From an uncultured Bacteroidales bacterium (GTDB taxonomy: Bacteria > Bacteroidota > Bacteroidia > Bacteroidales > Bacteroidaceae), in NCBI GenBank assembly GCA_902782245.1, contig CACZMI010000022.1:1-42235 (forward strand): a stretch of DNA of 42,235 nt, in the 5' to 3' direction. Positions 25,030 through 34,345 of the stretch are shown here, piece by piece (positions within the stretch are counted from its first letter, which is position 1; every line of letters begins with the position of its first letter). Under the pieces are notes generated by a model. That model was not told the DNA's origin. It saw nothing but the letters and a program-made list of their open reading frames with translations, and did no database searches. Position numbers and translations under genes: made by a program.

Positions 25030-25284
25030 ATGACCAGATTAATCACATTCAATGAACTGCGCCAGATCAAGGCGCAACTTCCGGAGGGCAGCATTCACAG
25101 AATTGCCGACGAGCTGAATCTTGATGTAGAGACAGTAAGAAACTTCTTTGGAGGTACAGACTACAAGCAGGGTTCAGCAGTAGGATTCCACATAGAGCCG
25201 GGACCGAACGGCGGCTGCGTTGTTCTGGATGATACGACAGTTCTGGATAGAGCTCTTGAGATTATTGCAGAATCCAAGAAGTAA
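25030..25284 (+). CDS. Small Bacteroidota DNA-binding (helix-turn-helix) protein
   Basis: An 84-residue protein. The N-terminal half reads ITFNELRQIKAQLPEGSIHR, then IADELNLDVETVRNFFG, a helix-turn-helix-like segment. The C-terminal half (GFHIEPGPNGGCVVLDD) is a short beta part that I recall from small proteins annotated as DNA-binding in Bacteroides. The target is unknown. I start at ATG 25030, the usual family start. The gene is alone, with its own promoter box and terminator, and is framed by two inverted copies of a structured element, which might be its operators, a mobile unit or regulatory RNAs. Confidence 0.8.
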   Translation: MTRLITFNELRQIKAQLPEGSIHRIADELNLDVETVRNFFGGTDYKQGSAVGFHIEPGPNGGCVVLDDTTVLDRALEIIAESKK

Positions 25285-25295
25285 GAATCAAATTT

Positions 25296-25325
25296 AAGGG
25301 CGTTAAAATAACGCCCTTGATTTTT
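25296..25325 (+). terminator. Terminator of the HTH gene
   Basis: AAGGGCGTTA and TAACGCCCTT form a perfect 10-bp stem around AAA, followed by GATTTTT. The T run is also the start of the right structured element. Confidence 0.85.
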
Positions 25326-25379
25326 GTCGCGACTCGACAATATTCAAGTAAACTTGATATTGTTCTCGCTGCTCCAAAA
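25322..25379 (-). repeat. Structured element, right copy (inverted)
   Basis: On the minus strand it reads TTTTGGAGCAGCGAGA, then a palindromic core (plus-strand 25337-25363, arms ACAATAT/ATATTGT and CAAGT/ACTTG), then CGAGTCGCGACAAAA. The outer boxes differ from the left copy by one base (C for T). The core has diverged while keeping self-complementarity. Confidence 0.8.
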
Positions 25380-25440
25380 ATTGCATAATATCTATTATGT
25401 TAAATAGGGAATATTGAAGCGCACCCCACTGTCCGATAAC

Positions 25441-25476
25441 AAAAAAGAAAGGCCCCCGGATTCCGGAGGTCTTTCC
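25441..25476 (-). terminator. Terminator of the TPR gene
   Basis: On the minus strand GAAAGACCTCCGG, a 3-base loop and CCGGGGGCCTTTC form a strong stem followed by six T, 20 bp after the stop of the TPR gene. Confidence 0.8.
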
Positions 25477-25496
25477 TGTTGTTGATGCAATCAGTA

Positions 25497-26780
25497 TCAG
25501 AGCATTCCTTTTTCTTTCATGCGAGCCTCAATCTCGTTGAGTTCCTTGGACATATCAAGCTGATAATAGATAGTCTGCAGAGGAATTGCCCACTTATCGG
25601 TTGCAGAAGCCTCAAGTTCTCTGTACTTAAGGAAGTACGGAAGTGCCTTCTTGTAGAAGTTTTTCTGCTCCTTAACGGCATCCTTATAAGCCTTTGAACG
25701 ATAATCAAGGTTGCTCTTTGAATCCATATAATCCGATGCCTGGAACATGATGCAGAGACCCAGGTTGAAATATGCGTCAGAGAGTGCCTCATCCTTCTCG
25801 ATAGCGGTCTCATACTGCTTGATGGCAGCGTCATAATCCTTGTTCTGCTGTGCTATATAACCCAGAACGTAGTAGTTGTAAGCTTTCTCGGGATCAATCT
25901 GAACCATCTCATTTACAAAGTTCTCAAGTTCGGTCATATCGTTCTTGAGGTTGTAGTAGTTGAGCAGTTTACCATAGTAATACTGAGCTGTCGGGTATTT
26001 TACAAGACCCTTCTTCAGCGTCTCAAGCCATGAAACGGTATCCTGAAGGTTACCGTAGGCATCGCACAGCATTTCAGTGGCAGTCTCTCCTACCTCCTCG
26101 TCGGCTGTGGCAACTTCGGCATACTTGAGAACGTTCTCCCACTTCTCAAGATTGTATGCTGCAAGTGCAGGATAATATGAGAAGATCGGCTTGTTCTTGA
26201 TGAAGTTTGAATCTTCCTCGACAATATCCTTTACCATAGGATGGTTGGCTACTGTGAAATATGCGTCAAACATTTCATACGCCTTGTTGTAATCCTGATG
26301 ATCGTTGAAATAGAAAATACCGCCACGAATCAGGTCACCCATGGTTCTGTGGATTTCGCCGGCATGTTTCTTTCTGGCTTCATCTGATGTCTTACCCTTG
26401 GCATTCGGTATCTGCTGGAGAGAATCGGCTATCATAGCGAAACGATACCAGTCAGTGAGCAACTTGTACATACCTACAGTGTCATATGCCTGAGTGTATG
26501 ACTTGGTATTCTCCTGATAATAGAAATGCTGGTAGATATCGGCAGCAACAAGCCATGTCTGATCATAGTTCTCATTCAGGGAATTCTTCATAGCCTGGTC
26601 AATGAGGCGCTTGGCACCCCTCTTGTCCTGGACGTCATCTCTTTCAAATTCATTTTTGGCTTCCTTAACCTGCTTCTGAGCTTCTTTGGTAGCCTTCTTC
26701 AGTTCCTTTTCAGTCATCTGGGCGTATGATGTGCATGACATTCCCAGAGCTGCGATCAAAACAAAAATCAGTTTTTTCAT
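25497..26780 (-). CDS. Secreted tetratricopeptide-repeat protein
   Basis: A 427-residue protein with a signal peptide (1-21, MKKLIFVLIAALGMSCTSYA then Q). A cysteine in this region (GMSC) could be a lipobox, but the site is weak. After a charged coiled stretch (TEKELKKATKEAQKQVKEAK) come many TPR-like helices, clearest near residues 300-335 (YYVLGYIAQQNKDYDAAIKQY, then DAYFNLGLCIM). It probably binds other proteins in the periplasm or at the outer membrane; no enzyme motif is seen. It lies 59 bp after gyrA on the same strand, and as I recall this pair is common in Bacteroides. Confidence 0.82.
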   Translation of the reverse strand: MKKLIFVLIAALGMSCTSYAQMTEKELKKATKEAQKQVKEAKNEFERDDVQDKRGAKRLIDQAMKNSLNENYDQTWLVAADIYQHFYYQENTKSYTQAYDTVGMYKLLTDWYRFAMIADSLQQIPNAKGKTSDEARKKHAGEIHRTMGDLIRGGIFYFNDHQDYNKAYEMFDAYFTVANHPMVKDIVEEDSNFIKNKPIFSYYPALAAYNLEKWENVLKYAEVATADEEVGETATEMLCDAYGNLQDTVSWLETLKKGLVKYPTAQYYYGKLLNYYNLKNDMTELENFVNEMVQIDPEKAYNYYVLGYIAQQNKDYDAAIKQYETAIEKDEALSDAYFNLGLCIMFQASDYMDSKSNLDYRSKAYKDAVKEQKNFYKKALPYFLKYRELEASATDKWAIPLQTIYYQLDMSKELNEIEARMKEKGML

Positions 26781-26839
26781 TAGAACAAAGTTTAAAGGTT
26801 TTACATTATTAATATATTATTTCAATTATCTTGTTAAAA

Positions 26840-29347
26840 CTACTCGTTTACAGGTGCCTCAGGAACGGTTTCCTCCACACCCTCGGCAGCTTCCTCAACG
26901 GGTTCACTGTCAACCTTGCAGATTGAACCTATCTGGTCGTTACGCTTTTCAAGGTTGATGAGCCTTACACCCTGTGTAGCGCGTCCCATGACACGGAAAT
27001 CGGCAACGCTTACGCGCAGTGTGATACCTGATTTGTTGATGATTACCAGGTCATTGTCATCTGTAACAGCCTGAATTGAAACGAGTTTGCCGGTCTTGTC
27101 GGTTATGTTAAGCGTCTTGACGCCCTTACCGCCACGGTTGGTCTTGCGGTAATCCTCAATTTCCGAGCGTTTGCCGTAGCCCTGCTCGGATACAACCATG
27201 ATGGTCTCCTCAGGCTGCTCGTCAACAGCTATCATGCCTACTACCTGATCATCGCCGTCCTCATCCAGAGTCATGCCGCGTACGCCGGTCGATGTACGGC
27301 CCATGCTGCGAACCGTGCTCTCGTTGAAGCGTATGGCACGTCCGTTGCGGTTGGCTATGATAATCTCCTTGTTGCCGTCTGTGAGCAGTACGTTGATTAC
27401 CTTGTCACCCTCATTGAGGTTGATGGCGTTGATACCGTTCTGACGCGGACGTGAGTAATCCTGGAGTATTGTCTTCTTGATTACGCCGTTCTGCGTGCAG
27501 AATACCAGATAGTGGTTGGATGTAAACTCTGCATCGCCCAGGTTCTTGATTGCTATATAAGCATTTATGGCATCACCAGGCTCAATGTTGAGCATATTCT
27601 GGATGGCACGGCCCTTTGATGTCTTGCCGCCCTCGGGTATATCATATACCTTAAGCCAGTAGCAGCGCCCCTTCTGTGTAAAGAAGAGTATGTAGTTGTG
27701 CGTGGTAGCAGTGAATATGTGCTCTATGAAGTCCTCGTCGCGCTTGTCGCTTCCGCGCGATCCTACTCCACCCCTGCCCTGCAGACGGTACTCCGTAAGG
27801 GCGGTACGCTTGATGTAACCCAGATGTGACATGGTTATGATCATGGGCTCATCGGCATAGAAGTCCTCGGGATTGAACTCCTCGCTTGCATATACTATCT
27901 CAGTCTTGCGCTCGTCACCGTATTTGTCGATGATGGCCTGCATCTCATCCTTGATTACCTGCTTGCACTTTTCGGGGTCATCCAGAATGCTCTGGAGTTC
28001 CTGGATACGTGCCATAACCTCATTATATTCCTCATGCAGCTGATCCTGCATAAGTCCTGTAAGCTGGCGAAGACGCATATCCACGATAGCCTTGGCCTGG
28101 ATATCGTCCAGTCCGAACCTGTCCATCAGGTTCTGGATGGCATCGTTCGGGGTCTTGGCCTTCTTGATGATCTGGATAACCTCATCTATATTATCTGAAG
28201 CTATAATCAGACCTTCCAGTATGTGAGCGCGCTTTTTAGCCTCCTCAAGGTCAAACTTGGTACGACGTATCACAACCTCGTGACGGTGCTCGATGAAGCA
28301 CTTGATAAGGTCGCGCAGGTTGAGACATTTGGGGCGTCCCTTTACAAGGGCTATGTTGTTTACGCCGAATGATGTCTGCAGGGCGGTCATCTTGAACAGC
28401 TTGTTCAGAACCACGCCGGCATTGGCGTCACGCTTTACGTCTATGACGATACGCATACCCTCGCGGTCAGACTCGTCATTTACGTTGCTGATACCCTCAA
28501 TCTTCTTATCTGTAACAAGTTCGGCAATGAACTTGATGAGTTCTGCCTTGTTTACACCGTAAGGAATCTCGGTTACGACAATCTTGTCATGCTGCTCGCC
28601 GGCCTCGATCTCTGTCTTGGCACGCATGATCACACGGCCGCGGCCTGTCTCGTAAGCCTCACGTACTCCGCTTATACCATATATATATGCACCTGTGGGG
28701 AAATCAGGGGCCTTGATGTACTGCATCAGTTCATCAACGGTGATATCGGGATTGTCAACCATTGCCATGCAGCCGTTCAGGACCTCTGTGAGGTTGTGAG
28801 GCGGCATATTGGTGGCCATACCTACTGCAATACCGGATGAGCCGTTTACGAGCAGGTTGGGTATTGTAGCGGGGAGAACGGTAGGCTCCTCTTCCTTGTT
28901 GTCATAGTTGGGAACAAAGTCAACGGTATTCTTGTTGATGTCCTGCATCATCTCCTCGCCCATCTTGCGCAGACGCACCTCGGTATAACGCATGGCAGCC
29001 GGACTGTCACCGTCAATCGAACCGAAGTTGCCCTGGCCGTCAACCAGAGGATAACGCATTACCCATTCCTGTGCAAGACGCACAAGAGCGCCGTATACCG
29101 ATGAGTCACCATGAGGATGGAAGTGTCCTAACACATCACCTACGGTACGTGCCGATTTGCGGTATCCCTTGTCCGATGTGTTGCCGTCACGCATCATGCT
29201 GTACAGTATGCGGCGGTGCACAGGTTTGAGTCCGTCACGTGCATCCGGCAGAGCTCTGGCTACTATGACTGACATTGAATAGTCAATGTATGAGGACTTC
29301 ATCTCCTCCTCAATGTTCACCCTGATAATTCTGTCCTGGTTTTCCAA
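26840..29347 (-). CDS. gyrA: DNA gyrase subunit A
   Basis: An 835-residue type IIA topoisomerase subunit. With GyrB it adds negative supercoils to DNA. The N-terminus [29 protein letters not shown] is diagnostic, the catalytic tyrosine is Tyr121 in AAMRYTE, and the C-terminal beta-pinwheel has repeated blades. The GyrA box reads QGRGGVG rather than QRRGGKG, as I recall from other Bacteroidales. In the quinolone region the serine at 82 (Ser83 in E. coli) is kept, and position 86 (Asp87 in E. coli) is glycine, probably natural in this group. The tail is acidic. The TPR gene follows 59 bp downstream. Confidence 0.96.
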   Translation of the reverse strand: MENQDRIIRVNIEEEMKSSYIDYSMSVIVARALPDARDGLKPVHRRILYSMMRDGNTSDKGYRKSARTVGDVLGHFHPHGDSSVYGALVRLAQEWVMRYPLVDGQGNFGSIDGDSPAAMRYTEVRLRKMGEEMMQDINKNTVDFVPNYDNKEEEPTVLPATIPNLLVNGSSGIAVGMATNMPPHNLTEVLNGCMAMVDNPDITVDELMQYIKAPDFPTGAYIYGISGVREAYETGRGRVIMRAKTEIEAGEQHDKIVVTEIPYGVNKAELIKFIAELVTDKKIEGISNVNDESDREGMRIVIDVKRDANAGVVLNKLFKMTALQTSFGVNNIALVKGRPKCLNLRDLIKCFIEHRHEVVIRRTKFDLEEAKKRAHILEGLIIASDNIDEVIQIIKKAKTPNDAIQNLMDRFGLDDIQAKAIVDMRLRQLTGLMQDQLHEEYNEVMARIQELQSILDDPEKCKQVIKDEMQAIIDKYGDERKTEIVYASEEFNPEDFYADEPMIITMSHLGYIKRTALTEYRLQGRGGVGSRGSDKRDEDFIEHIFTATTHNYILFFTQKGRCYWLKVYDIPEGGKTSKGRAIQNMLNIEPGDAINAYIAIKNLGDAEFTSNHYLVFCTQNGVIKKTILQDYSRPRQNGINAINLNEGDKVINVLLTDGNKEIIIANRNGRAIRFNESTVRSMGRTSTGVRGMTLDEDGDDQVVGMIAVDEQPEETIMVVSEQGYGKRSEIEDYRKTNRGGKGVKTLNITDKTGKLVSIQAVTDDNDLVIINKSGITLRVSVADFRVMGRATQGVRLINLEKRNDQIGSICKVDSEPVEEAAEGVEETVPEAPVNE

Positions 29348-29404
29348 TTTTTCTGATTTTTAGGTCTTTTACAATAGTTTTTCTGCCTTATGGCATAAAC
29401 CTTT

Positions 29405-29412
29405 CAAAGGTA
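29405..29412 (-). promoter_or_regulatory. -7 promoter box for gyrA
   Basis: On the minus strand TACCTTTG matches TAnnTTTG, 57 bp before the gyrA start. The gap 29348-29619 between gyrA and clpC holds this box and the clpC box; I see nothing else in it. Confidence 0.5.
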
Positions 29413-29573
29413 CTCAGAAAATAGTTCATGGGCAACTTTACGCGCGTATTTTTAATAAGGTGTTAATAAGTTTTAGTACTCCGAGCCCGGACTTTATGGC
29501 ATAACCTGACAAGTGGCATGTGTTTTGTTGATATCTTATTGGAAAAACATGTATGAACCGGCTTAAAACCGAT

Positions 29574-29581
29574 TATCTTTG
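29574..29581 (+). promoter_or_regulatory. -7 promoter box for clpC
   Basis: TATCTTTG matches TAnnTTTG and lies 38 bp before ATG 29620. I see no CtsR- or HrcA-type operator. Confidence 0.55.
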
Positions 29582-29619
29582 CATTGAATCGGACTTGTAG
29601 CCAAATTAATCAGAACAGA

Positions 29620-32142
29620 ATGGAATACAGATTGTCAGATAAACTGAATACCATAATATCACTCTCCAAGGAGGAGGCTGAGCGCCTTACCCACTCCGAG
29701 GTGACGGCCGAGCATCTGTTGCTTGGCATGATCAGGGACGGCCAGAATAAAGCCATACAGTTACTCAGCGAGATGGGTGTTGACCTGTCTGACCTGCGTA
29801 TGCGTCTGGAATCCGTTCAGATGCCTCAGGATGGAAGTACTGACAAGGTGCCGATTGAAAAAATCGCTCTGTCAGTGGCAGTGACACGCCTGTTGCGTAT
29901 CAGCATGCTTGAGGCCAGGCTCCAGAAGAAGGAACAGGTTGAGGCAGAGCATCTTCTGCTTGCCATTGTCCGCGACAGGTCCTGTTCGGCGGCCAATATC
30001 CTGTCACTCTACAATGTTGATTACCGTACACTTCAGGCGCAACTCAATGGAACCTCTACCCAAATACAGATGGGTATGGGACTTGACAGCGATGAAGATG
30101 ATGATGAAGATGAAATATCCGGCTCATCCGATTCGGCAAAGCAGAAGCCTTCCAGAACGGTTGCGGCTGCCAGGTCCGGTAGCAATACACCTGTCCTGGA
30201 CAGTTTCAGCACCGATATGACACAGGCCGCCATTGACGGTAAGCTGGATCCGGTGGTAGGGCGCGAGAAAGAGATAGAGCGTCTTGCTCAGATCCTTACC
30301 CGCCGCAAGAAAAACAACCCTATCCTTATAGGTGAGCCCGGTGTGGGTAAATCGGCAATTGTTGAAGGCCTTTCACAGCGCATAGTAAAACGCCAGGTGT
30401 CACGCATGCTGTTCGGCAAGCGGATACTCGCGTTGGATATGGCCGCAGTGGTGGCAGGTACCAAATACCGCGGACAGTTTGAGGAGAGATTGCGTTCCAT
30501 CATTCAGGAGCTGAAGAAAAATCCTGACATAATACTGTTTATTGACGAGATACACACAATAATAGGTGCCGGCTCTGCTCCGGGTTCCATGGACGCCGCC
30601 AATATGCTCAAACCTGCCCTGTCCCGCGGCGAGGTTCAGTGCATAGGCGCGACCACTGTCGATGAGTACCGTAAGTCCATCGAGAAGGATGGTGCATTGG
30701 AACGCCGTTTCCAGAAGATTCTCGTTGAACCTACTACAGCCGATGAGACACTTCAGATCCTTGAGAATATCAAGGACCGGTATGAGGAGCATCATAACGT
30801 GAATTACACCGATGACGCCCTGAAGGCTTGTGTAGCCCTTGCACAGCGTTACATAACGGATCGCTCATTCCCCGACAAGGCCATTGACGTACTTGACGAG
30901 GCCGGCTCCCGCACCCATCTTTCAAACCTCTCCGTTCCCAAGGAGATTGAGGATAAGGAACATCAGATTGACTTTACCCGTGAAGGTAAGAACGATGCGG
31001 TAGCCCGTCAGGATTTTGAGTTGGCTGCCCGCTTCCGCGACCAGGAGAAGGTGCTGGAGGGAGAACTTGAGCAGATGCGTAAGGACTGGGAACTGTCGCT
31101 GAAGAGTCATCGTGAAACTGTTGATGAGGAGAATATCGCCACGGTGGTATCAATGATGAGCGGCGTTCCCGTGCAGAAAATAGCACGTGAGGAGGGTGAA
31201 AGACTCAAGGGATTGGCCCCTGCCCTTAAATCAAAAGTCGTAGCGCAGGATTCGGCCATAGATCTGTTGGCAAAAGCCATACGACGTAGTCGTGTCGGAC
31301 TGAAAAATCCTAACAAGCCAATAGGCTCGTTCCTGTTCCTGGGACCTACAGGTGTGGGTAAGACTCTGCTTGCAAAAGAACTTGCCGAGCAGATGTTCGG
31401 AACGACCGATGCCCTTATACGCGTTGATATGAGTGAATTCATGGAGAAGTTCGCCGTGTCACGTCTTGTAGGAGCGCCTCCCGGATACGTAGGTTATGAG
31501 GATGGCGGCCAACTGACAGAGAAAGTGCGCCGCAAGCCCTACTCCATCATCCTGCTGGATGAGATAGAGAAGGCTCATCAGGACGTATTCAACATCCTGC
31601 TTCAGGTAATGGATGAGGGACGTCTGACTGACAGCGAGAGCCGCACTGTCGATTTCCGCAACACCATTATAATAATGACCTCCAACCTGGGTTCACGCCA
31701 GATACAGGAGTACGGACGTGGCATAGGATTCGGCACCACCGATGCCGGAACCGACCTGGCACGCCAGGATATCATCCGCAAGGCCCTGAACAAGTCTTTT
31801 GCACCGGAGTTCATCAACCGTATTGATGAAATCATAACCTTCAACCAGTTGGACCGTCAGGCTGTCGGACAGATAGTGGGCATTGAACTCTCACAACTCA
31901 CCAAGCGTTTGGAAGGCATGGGTTACACACTGTCTGTAACGGATTCTGCACGTGAATTCCTGGCCGATAAGGGCTACAGTCGAGAGTACGGCGCACGTCC
32001 ACTTAAGCGTGCCATCCAGACATACGTGGAGGATAAACTTGCCGAGGTGATGATTGACGGTGATTGCCCTGCAGGATCACTGCTTACGGTTGATGTCAAT
32101 CCTGATAAGACAGACCTTACAGCAGCTGTAAGCACAAAATGA
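29620..32142 (+). CDS. clpC: ATP-dependent Clp protease ATP-binding subunit ClpC
   Basis: An 840-residue Hsp100 unfoldase that feeds proteins to ClpP. It has an N-terminal double Clp-N repeat (AERLTHSEVTAEHLLLGMI and EQVEAEHLLLAIV), a first AAA+ module with Walker A GEPGVGKSAIVEG and Walker B LFIDEIH, a middle region with a UVR-type helix (QDFELAARFRDQEKV), and a second AAA+ module with GPTGVGKTLLAKE and LLDEIEKAH. The ClpP-binding loop is IGFG near residue 700. I start at ATG 29620; a TTG start at 29584 would add 12 residues right after the promoter box. A terminator follows at 32179. Confidence 0.94.
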   Translation: MEYRLSDKLNTIISLSKEEAERLTHSEVTAEHLLLGMIRDGQNKAIQLLSEMGVDLSDLRMRLESVQMPQDGSTDKVPIEKIALSVAVTRLLRISMLEARLQKKEQVEAEHLLLAIVRDRSCSAANILSLYNVDYRTLQAQLNGTSTQIQMGMGLDSDEDDDEDEISGSSDSAKQKPSRTVAAARSGSNTPVLDSFSTDMTQAAIDGKLDPVVGREKEIERLAQILTRRKKNNPILIGEPGVGKSAIVEGLSQRIVKRQVSRMLFGKRILALDMAAVVAGTKYRGQFEERLRSIIQELKKNPDIILFIDEIHTIIGAGSAPGSMDAANMLKPALSRGEVQCIGATTVDEYRKSIEKDGALERRFQKILVEPTTADETLQILENIKDRYEEHHNVNYTDDALKACVALAQRYITDRSFPDKAIDVLDEAGSRTHLSNLSVPKEIEDKEHQIDFTREGKNDAVARQDFELAARFRDQEKVLEGELEQMRKDWELSLKSHRETVDEENIATVVSMMSGVPVQKIAREEGERLKGLAPALKSKVVAQDSAIDLLAKAIRRSRVGLKNPNKPIGSFLFLGPTGVGKTLLAKELAEQMFGTTDALIRVDMSEFMEKFAVSRLVGAPPGYVGYEDGGQLTEKVRRKPYSIILLDEIEKAHQDVFNILLQVMDEGRLTDSESRTVDFRNTIIIMTSNLGSRQIQEYGRGIGFGTTDAGTDLARQDIIRKALNKSFAPEFINRIDEIITFNQLDRQAVGQIVGIELSQLTKRLEGMGYTLSVTDSAREFLADKGYSREYGARPLKRAIQTYVEDKLAEVMIDGDCPAGSLLTVDVNPDKTDLTAAVSTK

Positions 32143-32178
32143 TTTGACAGAGAGTCACAGAGAGACTCCCGTTCAGCC

Positions 32179-32213
32179 AAAATGTCAGTCGGATTCCCGT
32201 CTGGCATTTTTGT
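32179..32213 (+). terminator. Terminator after clpC
   Basis: AAAATGTCAGTCGG pairs with CCGTCTGGCATTTTT around ATTC, with one wobble and one mismatch, and the T run ends it. It lies 36 bp after the clpC stop and 41 bp before htpG. Confidence 0.7.
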
Positions 32214-32254
32214 TGTATTATACCGTGCAGAAAACAAGTAAAACAACATAAGTT

Positions 32255-34261
32255 ATGCAGAAAGGTACAATCGGGGTAACGACTGAGAACATATTCCCCA
32301 TCATCAAACAGTTCCTGTACAGCGACCGCGAGATTTTCTTGCGCGAGATAGTATCAAATGCAGTAGATGCCACCCAGAAGCTTAAGACTCTGGCCTCCAA
32401 AGGCGATTTCAAGGGCGAGATGGGCGTGAGCGACCGCGGCATCGGTATGACCGCTGCCGAGATTGACAAGTATATCAACCAGATAGCCTTCTCGGGCGCC
32501 AATGATTTCCTGGAGAAATACAAGAATGACGCCAACGCCATCATCGGTCATTTCGGACTTGGTTTCTACTCGGCATTTATGGTGTCAAAGAAGGTTGAAA
32601 TCATCACCAAATCCTATCAGGAAGGCTCACAGGCCGTTAAATGGAGCTGTGACGGATCTCCCGAATTTGAACTTTCCGATGCCGATAAGGCCGACCGCGG
32701 TACCGATATCATCCTCTATCTGGACGATGACAGCAAGGAGTACCTGCAGGAGACCACCATACAGGGCCTGTTAAAGAAATACTGCCGATTCCTGCCCGTA
32801 CAGATTGCATGCGGCAAGAAAAAGGAGTGGAAAGACGGCAAGGAGGTCGAGACCGACCAGGATAACATCATGAACAATGTTGAGCCGCTCTGGACCAAAA
32901 CACCCAGTGAGCTCAAGGATGAGGATTACAAGTCATTCTACCGCGAACTCTATCCCATGCAGGATGAGCCTCTGTTCTGGATACATTTGAATGTGGATTT
33001 CCCGTTCCATCTTACGGGAATCCTCTACTTCCCCAAGATAAAGACCAATCTGGACCTTCAGAAAAACCGCATACAGCTGTACTGCAACCAGGTATTTGTA
33101 ACTGATTCCGTGGAGGGTATCGTTCCGGACTTCCTCACCCTGCTGCACGGCGTGATTGACTCACCGGATATTCCTCTGAACGTATCGCGTTCGTACCTGC
33201 AAAGTGACTCTAATGTCAAGAAGATATCGGGCTATATTACCAAGAAGGTTGCCGACCGTCTGAGTTCCATATTCAAGAATGACCGCAAGGAGTTTGAGCA
33301 GAAATGGGACGATGTCAAGCTGTTCATCAACTACGGAATGCTTACTGAGGAGGATTTCTACAGCAAGATGGAGAAAGTGGCCCTTTTTAAGGATACTGAC
33401 GGCAAGTATTTCACTTTTGATGAGTACAAGAAGCTGATAGAGACCAACCAGACCGATAAGAACAAGAATCTGATATATCTGTACGCCACCAACCGCGAGG
33501 AGCAGTACGGATACATAGAGGCAGCCAAGAACAAGGGTTACAGCGTCCTGCTCATGGACAACCAGCTGGACGTACCTGTAATAGGCATGCTGGAGCAGAA
33601 ATTCGGTAACAGCAGCCGTTTCCAGAGAGTTGACAGCGACTCCATTGACAACCTCATTGCCAAGGAGGACAACAAGGCCGTTGACCTTCCCGCCGGCCAG
33701 CTGCGTATGATAACCAAGATATTCAGCAGCCAGATGCCCAAGATCGACAAGGCCGATTTTCATGTCGATGCCCAGTCCTTGGGTGAATCTTCCCTGCCTG
33801 TCATGGTAACCTGCAGCGAGTATATGCGCCGTATGAAAGATATGGCCGCCATACAGCCCGGAATGAGTTTCTATGGAGATATGCCCGATATGTACACTGT
33901 CATCCTGAATAAGGACCACAAACTGATAAAGAAGGTTCTTGAGGAGGCCGGCGCAGCATGTGACGCCAAGATCAAGCCCGAGGATGAGAAGCTTAACTCT
34001 CTCAAGGAGCGTCAGGCTGAACTCCGCAAGGCCCGTGAGGGTAAGAAGGATGAGGATGTACCTCAGGCTGAGAAGGATGAGATGACGGATATCAACTCTA
34101 AGATAACCGAGGCAGAAAACTCAATATCAGGCATTTATGCTGAGTATGCCGCAGGTAATAAGATAGTCCACGAACTCATTGACCTGGCACTGCTTCAGAA
34201 CGGAATGCTTAAAGGTGAGGCTCTGGCAGCTTTCATACGCCGTAGCGTCGATCTTATCTGA
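32255..34261 (+). CDS. htpG: Molecular chaperone HtpG (Hsp90) with a short gap in the ATPase domain
   Basis: A 668-residue Hsp90 chaperone. The GHKL ATPase domain shows REIVSNAVDATQKLKTL, DRGIGMT and GHFGLGFYSAFMV; the middle and C-terminal domains are complete (HLTGILYFPK, NVSRSYLQSD, SFYGDMPDMY). Between GDFKGEMG (residue 57) and VSDRGIG (58) the sequence jumps: Bacteroides and Porphyromonas HtpG, as I remember them, have 14-16 more residues there (a pair of core beta-strands), so there is an in-frame gap of 42-48 bases. This would probably disturb the ATP-binding fold. The total length is 13-17 residues below relatives, in agreement. It stands alone between the clpC terminator and its own terminator. 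Confidence 0.93.
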   Translation: MQKGTIGVTTENIFPIIKQFLYSDREIFLREIVSNAVDATQKLKTLASKGDFKGEMGVSDRGIGMTAAEIDKYINQIAFSGANDFLEKYKNDANAIIGHFGLGFYSAFMVSKKVEIITKSYQEGSQAVKWSCDGSPEFELSDADKADRGTDIILYLDDDSKEYLQETTIQGLLKKYCRFLPVQIACGKKKEWKDGKEVETDQDNIMNNVEPLWTKTPSELKDEDYKSFYRELYPMQDEPLFWIHLNVDFPFHLTGILYFPKIKTNLDLQKNRIQLYCNQVFVTDSVEGIVPDFLTLLHGVIDSPDIPLNVSRSYLQSDSNVKKISGYITKKVADRLSSIFKNDRKEFEQKWDDVKLFINYGMLTEEDFYSKMEKVALFKDTDGKYFTFDEYKKLIETNQTDKNKNLIYLYATNREEQYGYIEAAKNKGYSVLLMDNQLDVPVIGMLEQKFGNSSRFQRVDSDSIDNLIAKEDNKAVDLPAGQLRMITKIFSSQMPKIDKADFHVDAQSLGESSLPVMVTCSEYMRRMKDMAAIQPGMSFYGDMPDMYTVILNKDHKLIKKVLEEAGAACDAKIKPEDEKLNSLKERQAELRKAREGKKDEDVPQAEKDEMTDINSKITEAENSISGIYAEYAAGNKIVHELIDLALLQNGMLKGEALAAFIRRSVDLI

Positions 34262-34282
34262 TAAGTTACTTTTTATATTAAA

Positions 34283-34316
34283 AAGGGCACTGAGAGTACA
34301 TCAGTGCCTTTTTTTT
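34283..34316 (+). terminator. Terminator of htpG
   Basis: GGGCACTGA and TCAGTGCCT form a strong stem around GAGTACA, followed by a T run. It lies 22 bp after the htpG stop and ends only 3 bp before the next -7 box. Confidence 0.85.
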
Positions 34317-34319
34317 ACA

Positions 34320-34327
34320 TATATTTG
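34320..34327 (+). promoter_or_regulatory. -7 promoter box of the patatin gene
   Basis: TATATTTG matches TAnnTTTG and lies 18 bp before ATG 34346. Its -33 region would fall inside the htpG terminator stem, so the two signals share DNA. Confidence 0.55.
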
Positions 34328-34345
34328 CAAAAGAGGTTATCCGTT

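Noticed and set aside
25384-25440. CATAATA/TATTATG palindrome and a GTCCGATAAC word that recall an insertion-sequence end
   Set aside because: No transposase, no partner inverted repeat and no target duplication are visible; I could not support an IS call.
26840-29347. Gly86 of GyrA as a quinolone-resistance change
   Set aside because: Glycine here seems natural in part of the Bacteroidales, and the key Ser82 is unchanged.
29348-29619. Search for heat-shock operators (CIRCE or CtsR type) upstream of clpC
   Set aside because: No matching inverted or direct repeats were found; only the ordinary -7 boxes are present.
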